The notes under the pieces: generated by a model
Databases searched by the model: none
Told to the model about the DNA's origin: nothing
What the model saw: the letters and a program-made list of their open reading frames with translations, nothing else
In this document: piece after piece, positions 32,935 through 41,392 of the stretch
Layout of the letters: each line of letters starts with the position of its first letter
Numbering within the stretch: position 1 is the first letter of the stretch
Assembly: GCA_021776245.1 (NCBI GenBank)
Contig: JAJFGF010000050.1
Coordinates: 1 to 64,000, forward strand
Source: Hyphococcus sp.
GTDB taxonomy: Bacteria > Pseudomonadota > Alphaproteobacteria > Caulobacterales > Parvularculaceae
Length of the DNA: 64,000 bases
Reading direction: 5' to 3'
Program-made: the position numbers and the translations under genes

Positions 32935-34587
32935 ATGACCCATTTCCGACCCAGCGCCGATCTTGAAACCCACGAGGTCGCAAACCAGCCGCCGCCTTTT
33001 GAGGATGCGAACATCTTCGAGACCGATGCGGCGCTGAAAACAACCGTCGAAAAAAATGGCGGCGCGAGCCATGCAAAACATCTCTCAGATTTCGGCGCCC
33101 GTTGCGGATCGGCGGAAGTGATTGAATGGAGCCGTCAGGCCAACAGGAATCCGCCGCAACTGAAGTCCTTTGATCGCTACGGGCATCGCCTTGATGAAGT
33201 CGAGTTTCATCCCGCCTATCACGCGCTCATGGATCTCGGTCTTTCCGCTGGCGTTTCTTCAGCCGCCTGGACCGCAAAAAAGGCCGGTCATGTTTTGCAC
33301 TCGGCGTTGATCTATCAGATGGGCCAGGCCGATGGCGGCGTCTGCTGTCCCATGTCGATGACCTATGCAGTGGTACCCGCCCTGCGCCACGCGCCGGAGA
33401 TCGCCAAGGAATGGGAACCGCGCGTGACGACGCCGGACTATGACCAGCGGTTCGTTCCGGCAAATGAAAAACGCGCGGCGACCATGGGCATGGCGATGAC
33501 GGAAAAACAGGGCGGCTCCGATATTCGCGCCAACACAACGCGTGCAGACCATGTTGGCGGCGACGAATATGAGCTGACCGGGCACAAATGGTTTTGCTCC
33601 GCGCCCATGTGCGATGCGTTTTTGACGCTTGCGCAAACTGGCGCCGGGATTACCTGTTTTCTGGTGCCGCGCTGGCGTCCCGATGGAACACGCAATGCGA
33701 TGCACATCATGCGGCTGAAGGATAAACTCGGCGACCGGTCAAATGCGTCCTCGGAAATTGAATATCACGGGGCCTACGCCCGCATTGTCGGCGAAGAAGG
33801 CCGCGGCGTTCGAACCATTATCGATATGGTCAGCTTGACCCGCCTCGATTGCCTTGTGGGGTCTGCGGGCGGCATGCGCGCATCACTGGCGCAAGCCCTG
33901 TGGCACGCTGAACATCGAACTGCGTTTCAGAAAAAACTGGTGGACCAACCGGCAATGGCGATGGTGCTTGCCGATCTTGCGCTGGAAACGGAGGCCGCAA
34001 CTGCCCTTGCTTTTCGCATCGCCGGCGCCTTCGACCAGGCGGGCGCCAATCAGCGCGAAGCTGCGTTCATGCGCCTCGCAACGCCGATCGCCAAATACTG
34101 GATCTGTAAACGCCAGCCGGGCGTTGCCTATGAAGCGCTTGAATGTCTTGGCGGCGCCGGCTTTGTCGAAGAAAGCCCGATGCCGCGACTTTATCGCACC
34201 GCGCCGTTGAATGCGATCTGGGAAGGCTCCGGCAATGTCATTGCGCTCGATATTTTACGGGCGATCGCCCGCGAACCAGAAAGCCTTGACGCGGTGCGCG
34301 AAGAAATTACTGCTGCTAAGGGCGCGAACGCGCATCTCGACCGGCATATTGAACTGCTGGAAAAATGGTTTGATCCCGGCGTATTAAGCGAGACAACCGC
34401 ACGCGCCTTCGCCGAAGATATGGCGCTCGCTTTGCAAGCCGCCGCCCTGCGCCGGACAGCGCCGGATTATATGTTTGACGGATTTTGCAATGCGCGCCTT
34501 GATGCTGACAATAAATCCTTCGTCTATGGCGCGGTCACCGCAAAAATTGACGCCGCAAAAATTATAGAACGCGCGGCGCCGCACTAG
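32935..34587 (+). CDS. aidB: AidB-like acyl-CoA dehydrogenase
   Basis: A 550-residue protein matching AidB in length and landmarks: N-terminal NQPPPFEDANIFETDAAL (AidB-specific start), CCPMSMTYAVVPALR, MAMTEKQGGSDIRANTT, the FAD-domain block GHKWFCSAPMCDAFLTLAQ and LECLGGAGFVEESPMPRLYR...IWEGSGNV. AidB binds DNA and FAD and is part of the Ada response to alkylation, though its catalytic role is unsettled. No Ada gene is in this window. Preceded by SDR and HAD genes, 74 bp upstream. Confidence 0.92.
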   Translation: MTHFRPSADLETHEVANQPPPFEDANIFETDAALKTTVEKNGGASHAKHLSDFGARCGSAEVIEWSRQANRNPPQLKSFDRYGHRLDEVEFHPAYHALMDLGLSAGVSSAAWTAKKAGHVLHSALIYQMGQADGGVCCPMSMTYAVVPALRHAPEIAKEWEPRVTTPDYDQRFVPANEKRAATMGMAMTEKQGGSDIRANTTRADHVGGDEYELTGHKWFCSAPMCDAFLTLAQTGAGITCFLVPRWRPDGTRNAMHIMRLKDKLGDRSNASSEIEYHGAYARIVGEEGRGVRTIIDMVSLTRLDCLVGSAGGMRASLAQALWHAEHRTAFQKKLVDQPAMAMVLADLALETEAATALAFRIAGAFDQAGANQREAAFMRLATPIAKYWICKRQPGVAYEALECLGGAGFVEESPMPRLYRTAPLNAIWEGSGNVIALDILRAIAREPESLDAVREEITAAKGANAHLDRHIELLEKWFDPGVLSETTARAFAEDMALALQAAALRRTAPDYMFDGFCNARLDADNKSFVYGAVTAKIDAAKIIERAAPH

Positions 34588-34614
34588 TCCGCGGCGGGCA
34601 TTGTCATACCTGCT

Positions 34615-35196
34615 CTACTCGTCTTCAAAACCCCAGGGCGGCGGCGGCGGCGCTATTGGCGCGGTCAAATCGAATTCAACGCGAAAGAACCGGTTTTCCC
34701 GCGACAGCTCATAGGCAAACATATCGTCTGTAATTTCCATGGCCCAAACATTGGTAACTGACGCTGTCAGGTCCTCGCGAGTGAAGAGATCGATCGAAAA
34801 CTGATCCACTGGAAATTCAACCCGGGTCGCCGAAGTGATCTCGGCGCTGTCGCCGCCATATTGCGTGACCGCATCCTCTGATCCGTCTTCATGGCGGTGA
34901 TCATGCTTGAGGCGCAAGCCGTCTTCGGTGCGCGTAATGACCCAGGTTCTTGAACGGTTCTCGCCCACATGCAGGGGGACGCGGATTTCACCCGGCGCGC
35001 ATTCGCGGACATGCATGACAAGGCGTTCACCGGCAAATGCCGCATCGCTTTCGTCAGTAGAAACGAGCGCGCCCTCAAAAGCCTTGCCGCAATGCACAGC
35101 GAGCTCTGTCATGAATGTGTCGGCCGGAGTCGGCGCCGTTTCGCCGGAGCAGGCCACAAGGAATAGCGCCGCTGCGGCGCAGATAAGCTGTTTCAT
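34615..35196 (-). CDS. Hypothetical lipoprotein
   Basis: A 193-residue protein with a lipobox: LICAAAALFLVAC, so Cys16 would be acylated. The mature part contains one central acidic/His patch (HDHRHEDGSED) and ends with a proline-rich APPPPPWGFEDE tail. No known domain recognised. It follows the SFPD-repeat gene by 21 bp on the same strand, probably in one operon. Confidence 0.75.
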   Translation of the reverse strand: MKQLICAAAALFLVACSGETAPTPADTFMTELAVHCGKAFEGALVSTDESDAAFAGERLVMHVRECAPGEIRVPLHVGENRSRTWVITRTEDGLRLKHDHRHEDGSEDAVTQYGGDSAEITSATRVEFPVDQFSIDLFTREDLTASVTNVWAMEITDDMFAYELSRENRFFRVEFDLTAPIAPPPPPWGFEDE

Positions 35197-35217
35197 CCAA
35201 ATACCTTTTTTTGAAAA

Positions 35218-35574
35218 TCAGGGAATTCCGGGAAAACTGGTGACCATCTTGATCTTGAGGTCCGGGAAGCTCGTCACATATTGAACCTTCACATCGGGGA
35301 AACTCTCGACCAGCATCCACTGCCCGCATTTGTCCGGAAAGCTGGTGACGATCTCCACATGAAGGTCGGCGAAACTGTCAACGATCTGAATTTTGATGTC
35401 GGGGAAACTCTCAACGATTTGAATATTCCCATAGAGAGGAAATCCGTCATAGGCGCAGCTGTCTTTGTTGAACCCTTTTGCGCTCTTATCCTGAGCGGCA
35501 GCCGGCATCGCGCCTGCGGCCAACAAGGTCAATGAAACGGCAAACCCGCCAATTACTGAAGATTGCCTGATCAT
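35218..35574 (-). CDS. Secreted protein with six 11-residue SFPD repeats
   Basis: A 118-residue protein. Signal peptide ends about residue 27 (GAMPAAA-QDK). From residue 50 to the end lie six tandem units of about 11 residues with consensus K-[IV]-[QEK]-x-V-x-S-F-P-D-[ILV]; unit 3 has an insertion (KCGQW). Alternating polar/hydrophobic residues followed by a SFPD turn suggest a small beta-solenoid or stacked-sheet fold. Two Cys (40 and 83) could form a disulfide. Function unknown. It is the first gene of a pair with the lipoprotein. Confidence 0.8.
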   Translation of the reverse strand: MIRQSSVIGGFAVSLTLLAAGAMPAAAQDKSAKGFNKDSCAYDGFPLYGNIQIVESFPDIKIQIVDSFADLHVEIVTSFPDKCGQWMLVESFPDVKVQYVTSFPDLKIKMVTSFPGIP

Positions 35575-35906
35575 TTGGTGATTTTAGGCCACAGAGCCGA
35601 ACTTCGCCACCGTGAATCCGGCGAAATTATTGACATCATATCCAAAGGCGCCTACTTGCCACTCAGCAATGCTGCGATGCAGCGCGCGCAACCGGCCCCA
35701 AGCCGCTCCCGGCGACCAAAGGGCCCCACGATAAGACGCAGCGCCAGAGACCGCATCTCCCCCCGCATTGCGATGATTGACGCATCGTTTCCTTCAGGCG
35801 GAAGAGCGGGGCGTTTTTAGAAAATGCACCGCCGATGCGATCGCCAGACACTCTTTCGACCACAAACTGTCGAGCTGCGCCTGGCCCAAAACCCTACGGA
35901 GACTAA
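35575..35906. other. Intergenic region before the DEAD-box helicase gene
   Basis: These 332 bases lie between divergent genes. An 85-codon frame (35563-35820) lacks protein-like composition and was not accepted. GGAGAC about 5 nt before the helicase ATG at 35907 is its ribosome-binding site. The long leader may be regulatory, as often for RhlE-type helicases, but no known RNA motif was recognised. Confidence 0.4.
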
Positions 35907-37319
35907 ATGTCGTTTGCTGATCTCGGCCTTGAGCCGAAACTTCTCGATGCTATTGAAAGCTCGGGCTACAAGACCCCTACCCCGATTCAGATCGAAGCCA
36001 TTCCACCGGCGCTTGCCGGCCGCGATGTTCTGGGCATCGCCCAGACCGGTACGGGCAAGACTGCGTCTTTCACCCTCCCGATGATCCAGCGCCTTGCCAA
36101 AGGCCGGGCCCGGGCGCGCATGCCGCGCACGCTGGTCCTCGCGCCGACGCGGGAACTTGCAGCGCAGGTTGCAGAAAACTTCAAAAAATACGGCGCCAAG
36201 CACAAGCTCACCATGGCGCGTTTTATTGGCGGCGTTTCCTTTGGCGATCAGGATGCAAAACTCACCCGCGGCGTTGACGTTCTGGTGGCGACACCTGGCC
36301 GCCTGCTCGATCATTTTGAGCGCGGGCGGTTGTTGCTGAACGGCATCGAAGTCATGGTCGTCGATGAAGCCGACCGCATGCTCGACATGGGCTTCATTCC
36401 CGATATTGAGCGCATTTTTAAACTGACGCCGATGACGCGCCAGACTTTGTTCTTTTCAGCCACCATGCCGCCGGAAATCCAGCGCATTACCGATCAGTTC
36501 CTGCATAATCCTGTGCGCGTGGAAGTCGCCAAGCCAGCGACCGCCGCTGAGACCATCAAGCAACGCATCGTCCGCGTTCCGTCCAAAGATGACAAAACAA
36601 AACGCGGCGCTTTGCGCGAACTTATTGGCCACAAAGACGTCAAAAACGGCATCATTTTTTGCAACCGCAAGTCAACGGTCGATGTTGTCGCCAAATCGCT
36701 GCAAAAACACGGCTTTAACGCCCGGCCGATCCATGGCGATCTGGCCCAGGCGTTCCGCACCGAAACGCTCGACAAATTCCGCTCCGGCGAAATTCAGTTT
36801 CTTGTCGCCTCGGACGTTGCTGCGCGCGGGCTCGATATTCCTGCGGTCAGCCATGTCTTCAATTATGACACGCCAATCCATTCCGATGACTATGTTCACC
36901 GCATTGGCCGCACCGGTCGCGCCGGCCTTGAAGGCGCGGCGATGATGCTCGTGACCCCTGCCGACGGCAAATATTTGGACGCCATATTAAAAACCATCGG
37001 CGCTGAAGAGATTGAAGCGCTCGATTTTTCCGCATTCTTTCAAGCCGCTCCGGCGCGGGACGAAAAACGCCGTCCGCGGCGGTCACGACCCGCGAAAACG
37101 GAAGCCCAAAAGGAAAAACGGCCCGAAAAATCCGCAGCTTCCGAGGATCAACCGGAAGGTGTTGCGGACGAGCAACCGGCTGCCGCCGCGGATGATCACG
37201 AAACAATGCCACGCCAGCGCCCTGCGCGGACGCGCCAGCGACGTGAGAACAAGTCCGAATCGACAATTGGACTTGGCGATCATGTTCCCGACTTCATGAC
37301 GCGCGGTATCGCCGGTTAA
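35907..37319 (+). CDS. DEAD-box RNA helicase, RhlE-like
   Basis: A 470-residue helicase. The Q motif is PTPIQIEAIPPAL; motif I AQTGTGKT, Ia APTRELAAQ, II VDEADRML, III FSATMP, V VASDVAARGLDIP and VI HRIGRTGRAG follow. After residue 385 comes a basic, disordered tail with R/K/P/E-rich segments. Such enzymes remodel RNA in ribosome assembly, decay and cold adaptation. The ending (GLGDHVPDFMTRGI) after the tail looks like a small conserved tip. RhlE subgroup by overall look. Confidence 0.9.
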   Translation: MSFADLGLEPKLLDAIESSGYKTPTPIQIEAIPPALAGRDVLGIAQTGTGKTASFTLPMIQRLAKGRARARMPRTLVLAPTRELAAQVAENFKKYGAKHKLTMARFIGGVSFGDQDAKLTRGVDVLVATPGRLLDHFERGRLLLNGIEVMVVDEADRMLDMGFIPDIERIFKLTPMTRQTLFFSATMPPEIQRITDQFLHNPVRVEVAKPATAAETIKQRIVRVPSKDDKTKRGALRELIGHKDVKNGIIFCNRKSTVDVVAKSLQKHGFNARPIHGDLAQAFRTETLDKFRSGEIQFLVASDVAARGLDIPAVSHVFNYDTPIHSDDYVHRIGRTGRAGLEGAAMMLVTPADGKYLDAILKTIGAEEIEALDFSAFFQAAPARDEKRRPRRSRPAKTEAQKEKRPEKSAASEDQPEGVADEQPAAAADDHETMPRQRPARTRQRRENKSESTIGLGDHVPDFMTRGIAG

Positions 37320-37466
37320 TTATTTTTTTACGTCGGTTCCCAAATTATTGACGACGTCAGCAATTCGCCGCGCCATTTAGGTTTTCCTTTACACGATCGT
37401 CCTAATGTTCCCGGCAAGTGAACGCCCCGAGACCATTGGGGGGCGGTCGGATATTGGGAACAGTTC

Positions 37467-38531
37467 ATGACGGTGGGCGTCGAATCAACACACAGGATGG
37501 CCGAACTCACGCTGGCTGCGTTGAAGAAAATCGGCCTGCCTGCAACACCAACAAACTATGAAATTTGGTATGCGCATGCAGAAGGCAAAAACCCTGCATT
37601 GTCCCGCGACATCCAAAAGGTCATGGACGGGTTTGGAAAAGTGTCTCAAGCGGATGCTGAAAAACTCCACCAGACCCATATTCAGCATGCCGATTTGTCC
37701 CGGGACGTCGTTGATCTTGTCACGCGCTTCCAGGAAGAGGTGACGGACCTTTACGACGTCATTGAACGAACCGGTGAATACGCCGTAGGGCACAACGAAG
37801 CCCTTGACGGACTGTCCGATCAGCTGCGCCAGACCACAAGAGAATTCCCGGCTGTCGGAAAGCTGCTCGAAGGCATGGTGACTGTCGCCAAGGACATGCA
37901 CTCGCAAAACGAACAGCTGGAAACGCGCCTGGCGGACTCGGTCACGGAAATTCATACGCTGCAGCGCAATGTTGAATACATTCAGGCCGAAGCGATGAAA
38001 GACCCGCTGACGGGCATCGCCAATCGCGCCATGTTTGACCGGTCGCTGGAACGCTTTGTCGGTGAAGCCGTCGAAAAAGGCGAAGCGCTGGCGCTTGTGA
38101 TGGCTGATGTGGATCACTTTAAGAATTTTAACGACAAATGGGGTCATCAGACCGGCGATCAGGTGTTGCGCCTTGTCGCCGAAGTGATGAACGCCAATGT
38201 CAAAGGTCAGGATCTGCTGGCGCGTTATGGCGGCGAAGAGTTTGCGATCATCCTTCCCGGGACGAGCCTTGAAAACGCCCAGATGCTCGCCGACAGGATT
38301 CGCCGCGCGGTCGAATCGAGGCGCCTGCGGCGGCGGCGGACCGATGAAAATCTCGGCGTAATTACGATGTCCATGGGAATTTCAGCGCACCGGGCGCCCG
38401 ACACAATCGAAACTATCATCGAGCGCGCCGATCAATGCCTTTACGCCGCGAAAGAAAGCGGACGAAATCAGGTCATTACCGAAGATGTTCTGAAGGCAAA
38501 GCGAAGTGAGCCCAGCGCCAAAGCTGGATAA
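37467..38531 (+). CDS. Diguanylate cyclase with GGDEF domain
   Basis: A 354-residue protein with no membrane segment. Residues 1-165 are helical, with a probable coiled coil before the GGDEF domain (165-335), which contains DPLTGIANRAMFD, the active site ARYGGEEFAIILPG and a YAAKESGRNQV end. The signature GGEEF is intact, so it should make c-di-GMP. The inhibitory I-site (R-x2-D five residues before) reads K-G-Q-D, lacking the Arg, so product inhibition may be weak. The N-terminal part resembles the helical sensor of alphaproteobacterial cytosolic cyclases. Confidence 0.9.
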   Translation: MTVGVESTHRMAELTLAALKKIGLPATPTNYEIWYAHAEGKNPALSRDIQKVMDGFGKVSQADAEKLHQTHIQHADLSRDVVDLVTRFQEEVTDLYDVIERTGEYAVGHNEALDGLSDQLRQTTREFPAVGKLLEGMVTVAKDMHSQNEQLETRLADSVTEIHTLQRNVEYIQAEAMKDPLTGIANRAMFDRSLERFVGEAVEKGEALALVMADVDHFKNFNDKWGHQTGDQVLRLVAEVMNANVKGQDLLARYGGEEFAIILPGTSLENAQMLADRIRRAVESRRLRRRRTDENLGVITMSMGISAHRAPDTIETIIERADQCLYAAKESGRNQVITEDVLKAKRSEPSAKAG

Positions 38532-38540
38532 AGCCCATAA

Positions 38541-39110
38541 TTAAGCGTTGAGATCTTCCACCAGCAAACTGAACCGGTCGTGGCCCCAATATTTTACGCC
38601 ATCGCGCACCGCGAAGGGTACGCCAAAAACGCCGTCCTCTTCGATTAACGCCCGGTGTTTCTTCATCGCCTTGCCCACACTCAATGCGCTTTGAGCAGCA
38701 TCAACGGCGTCGGCGCGCCACCCAATATTCTCAGCGCATTCCTCAAGGACATCGAGTTCAGAAATATTCTTGCCCTCACCCCAGCGCGCATCGGAAACAG
38801 CAAGCGCAAACGCCATGCCGAAACCGTCATGCGCGGCTGCAATGGCTGCTTTGTATGACGGCGCCAGATCGACCTCAAAAGGGTCTGGACGAGAAATCGG
38901 CAAACCCATGCGCATGGTCATGCGTGGTGCATCCTGCAAATAATACTCGAGCTTTGGCTTGCTGGCGACGGGATCGCTGAAGGGAACGCCGTCAGGCGGA
39001 CCGGTAAAGGGAATCAACACTACATCGAGGCCGGCGCGTTCGATAATGTGCAGGCCAAGGCGCGAATAGGGGCTGCGGAAGGAATGATAAACGCGAATTT
39101 CGGACATCAT
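38541..39110 (-). CDS. 2-hydroxychromene-2-carboxylate isomerase-like (DsbA fold)
   Basis: A 189-residue thioredoxin-fold protein of the HCCA-isomerase/kappa-GST group. YHSFRSPYSRLG holds the active-site Ser in place of DsbA cysteines, and the C-terminal GVFGVPFAVRDGVKYWGHDRF is the family's cis-Pro block. Such proteins use glutathione in aromatic degradation or detoxification. No ring-degradation genes lie nearby, so the substrate is open. Confidence 0.85.
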   Translation of the reverse strand: MMSEIRVYHSFRSPYSRLGLHIIERAGLDVVLIPFTGPPDGVPFSDPVASKPKLEYYLQDAPRMTMRMGLPISRPDPFEVDLAPSYKAAIAAAHDGFGMAFALAVSDARWGEGKNISELDVLEECAENIGWRADAVDAAQSALSVGKAMKKHRALIEEDGVFGVPFAVRDGVKYWGHDRFSLLVEDLNA

Positions 39111-39211
39111 TGACGCCTTTTTTGCTTTGGCGGTTTCGTATATCAGCCGGATTTGCCCGGCAACAGAATTAAACTATCCTGCCCGCCACAATTTCTGAGG
39201 CCAGTCCCATT

Positions 39212-40282
39212 GTGACAATTCCGCCTTCAGGCAAGGAAAGCACAGGCGCCAATCGCTTTGACGCCTTGCGCCTTGCCTTTGCATCCTTTGTCGTCGTCTA
39301 TCACATCGTTGCGCTCGCGGCGCTCGATGTCGCCGGCGGCATTGAACTTGCCGCCAGTCATTTCGCCGATCTCGGCGTCAAGGGATTCTTCGTTATTTCC
39401 GGCGCGCTTGTTTTCGGATCCTTTCAGCGCAGCGCGGATCTTCGCGTCTATTTTTCAAAACGCGTCCGGCGGCTTTTGCCTGCCTATATTGTCATCGTCA
39501 CATTGCCGACCGTCGCAGCCGCTATTCTTACACTGATAAACGGCGCCTCCCCCAGCGACCTTTCCTCAATCACCGCCTATTTCGGCGCTAACATTATTTT
39601 TCTCAATTTTCTTCACCCCGAGCTCCCGGGATTTTTCGACGCCAATCGCTTCGAGGCCGTTAATGGCGCGTTATGGACCATAAAGATCGAAGTGATGTTT
39701 TATGCAGTTCTACCGCTGATTGGCGTCATCATCGCGCGGTTGAAAAAGGACCGCGCATTATATTTTCTTCTGTTTTTGTACATCGCCGGCGAATTCTGGC
39801 GCATAATTTTTTTATCGCTCGCCGACACCAGCGGCGTTGAACTATTAACGCAAGTCGCGCGACAATTGCCTGGCCAGATGGCGTATTTTGCATCCGGCGT
39901 CGCATTATGGATTTTGCGCAAGGATCTTCAGATACACATTGATCGCGCTGGCGTTGTTGGCGCCGCCCTGGTCGCATTTTCGATGGCGCCTTATCTCGAT
40001 GTCTTGCGCCCGGCGGGGATCGCCGCCCTTATCGCCTTTGCCGCCTGGGCGCCGGGGCCGAAAATGACCGTCACACGATGGGGCGATCTAAGCTATGGCG
40101 TATATATCACGCATTTCCCCATCATTCAGATATTGATCGCCTTTGGCGTGTTTGAACTGTCGCCAATATTGGGCGTTGCGCTTGCTGTCAGTTTCGTATT
40201 TCTGTCAGCGCTTGCAATGTGGCGCTGGATCGAGCGCCCATGGTTGCGCAAAGACAGTCATTACAGAAAAGGTGCGGTGTAA
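39212..40282 (+). CDS. Acyltransferase-3 family membrane protein (OafA-like)
   Basis: A 356-residue integral membrane acyltransferase starting at GTG 39212. FDALRLAFASFVVVYHI carries the conserved Arg and His of the family; GVKGFFVISGALVFGSFQRSADLRVYFSKR in pieces, then about ten helices, ending with YGVYITHFPIIQ and a WIERPWLRK tail. Enzymes of this type O-acylate surface sugars or lipids. Single-gene unit. A terminator-like stem follows at 40297. Confidence 0.88.
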   Translation: MTIPPSGKESTGANRFDALRLAFASFVVVYHIVALAALDVAGGIELAASHFADLGVKGFFVISGALVFGSFQRSADLRVYFSKRVRRLLPAYIVIVTLPTVAAAILTLINGASPSDLSSITAYFGANIIFLNFLHPELPGFFDANRFEAVNGALWTIKIEVMFYAVLPLIGVIIARLKKDRALYFLLFLYIAGEFWRIIFLSLADTSGVELLTQVARQLPGQMAYFASGVALWILRKDLQIHIDRAGVVGAALVAFSMAPYLDVLRPAGIAALIAFAAWAPGPKMTVTRWGDLSYGVYITHFPIIQILIAFGVFELSPILGVALAVSFVFLSALAMWRWIERPWLRKDSHYRKGAV

Positions 40283-40296
40283 CGCCAGCGATAGCA

Positions 40297-40325
40297 CTGA
40301 CTGATCCGGAGAGTCAGCTTTTTCG
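40297..40325 (+). terminator. Stem with T-run after acyltransferase gene
   Basis: CTGACT (40297-40302) pairs with AGTCAG (40312-40317) around a 9-nt loop, followed by CTTTTTCG. It overlaps the last codons of the convergent tfoX-like gene. The stem is short, so terminator strength is uncertain. Confidence 0.5.
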
Positions 40326-40709
40326 TTTCGCCGGATTCTTCGCCGTTTTCTTTTTCGTTTTTTTCTTCTTCGGTGGTTTTTTCGCGCGGCGCGCGGCGCC
40401 AAGCGCCAGTTCGGTCCAGCGCGTCAGTTCATCATTGTCGTCATAAATATCTTCCGGCGCATTGTAATAAGACATGGTTCCGGATTTGCCATTGTCGAAT
40501 TCAACCTTGAAAGGCTCAAGACCCGCAGCTTCGAATTCCGCCCGCGTGACGTCATCGACTTTCATCCACACGCCCTCATCGCCGGTGATTGCGAAAATCG
40601 CCCCGTCGCAATATATGCCGGCGCCGCCAAACATCTTGCGGATGGTAATAACGCCGAACGGTGCAAAAAGGTCTTTGAGATAGTCGAGATAGGTGGACGA
40701 CGGCGCCAT
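40314..40709 (-). CDS. TfoX N-terminal domain protein
   Basis: A 131-residue protein. Residues 1-95 fit the TfoX/Sxy N-terminal domain: YLDYLKDLFAPFGVITIRKMFGGAGIY, then FAITGDEGVWMKVDD and GTMSYYNAPEDIYDD. The final 30 residues are almost all Lys/Pro/Arg, suiting nucleic-acid contact. Sxy/TfoX governs competence genes with CRP in gammaproteobacteria; the short alphaproteobacterial forms have no proven role. Its start immediately follows sufA (adjacent bases), so it rides on the suf operon. Confidence 0.85.
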   Translation of the reverse strand: MAPSSTYLDYLKDLFAPFGVITIRKMFGGAGIYCDGAIFAITGDEGVWMKVDDVTRAEFEAAGLEPFKVEFDNGKSGTMSYYNAPEDIYDDNDELTRWTELALGAARRAKKPPKKKKTKKKTAKNPAKRKS

Positions 40710-41075
40710 TTATGCGTCAAGTTTTTGCGGCACAATCGTCACGCTTTCACCGCAGCCGCAGGCATCTGTCTGGTTTGGATTATTGAAGACAAAACGCTGG
40801 GAGAGTTTTTCCGTCACAAAATCGACTTGCGTGCCGATGAGAAACAGGATCGCCTTTGGATCGATCATGATCTGTATGCCGTTTTCCTCAACGACTTCAT
40901 CAAGGGGGCCGGCTTCCGTTGCGTAATCCATGGTGTATTCCATGCCGGCGCAGCCGCCATTTTTAACGCCGATTCTGACGCCGATGAAATTTTCGTCTGC
41001 GTCAGCCATAATTTCATTCATGCGCGCCGCGGCGGCGTCGCTTAAAGTCACTACTTTTGGTCTTGGTCTTCTCAT
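40710..41075 (-). CDS. sufA: A-type Fe-S carrier SufA
   Basis: A 121-residue HesB/IscA-type carrier. VTLSDAAAARMNEIMAD, GVKNGGCAGMEY and ACGCGESVTI hold the three cysteines that bind the Fe-S cluster. It accepts clusters from the SufBCD scaffold and hands them to apoproteins. It overlaps the small exported protein gene by 4 nt and is near the end of the suf operon. Confidence 0.92.
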   Translation of the reverse strand: MRRPRPKVVTLSDAAAARMNEIMADADENFIGVRIGVKNGGCAGMEYTMDYATEAGPLDEVVEENGIQIMIDPKAILFLIGTQVDFVTEKLSQRFVFNNPNQTDACGCGESVTIVPQKLDA

Positions 41076-41392
41076 TGTTCAATCTCTTTTAATGGTTTGC
41101 AAAACACAGTTTCCTCAAATGAAATGCCGCTTGATTGTGGCCTGCAAACCTTTCGGTATTCTGTATAGTCCATTGTCCCACGCGCGCATACCAATTCATA
41201 TTGGCCAGTCAATTCCTGCCGATAGGCGACCATACGTTCGAAATGCAGCAACAGCGCTTGGATATGCGCAGCAGATTGCGCACAGGCGGCGCCTTCGACG
41301 ATCGACAATTTAAACTGAGCCTGCGATGGCGACGCCGCCGCAAAAAGTAACAGACCTGAAAAAATAAAAACCCTAAACATTTTCAAAGCCAC
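41072..41392 (-). CDS. Small exported protein within suf operon
   Basis: A 106-residue protein with a signal peptide (RVFIFSGLLLFAAASPSQAQ). The mature part is about 80 residues with four Cys (ACAQS, LVCARG, RKVCRP, VFCKP), likely two disulfides in the periplasm. No family recognised. It overlaps sufT by 10 nt and sufA by 4 nt, so it is bound into the operon although its product should leave the cytoplasm. That is odd for an Fe-S assembly cluster. Confidence 0.7.
   Translation of the reverse strand: MALKMFRVFIFSGLLLFAAASPSQAQFKLSIVEGAACAQSAAHIQALLLHFERMVAYRQELTGQYELVCARGTMDYTEYRKVCRPQSSGISFEETVFCKPLKEIEQ

Noticed and set aside
35563-35820. 85-codon frame before the helicase gene
   Set aside because: No ribosome-binding site, odd Arg/Ser-rich ending, and no resemblance to known proteins; more likely leader or intergenic DNA.
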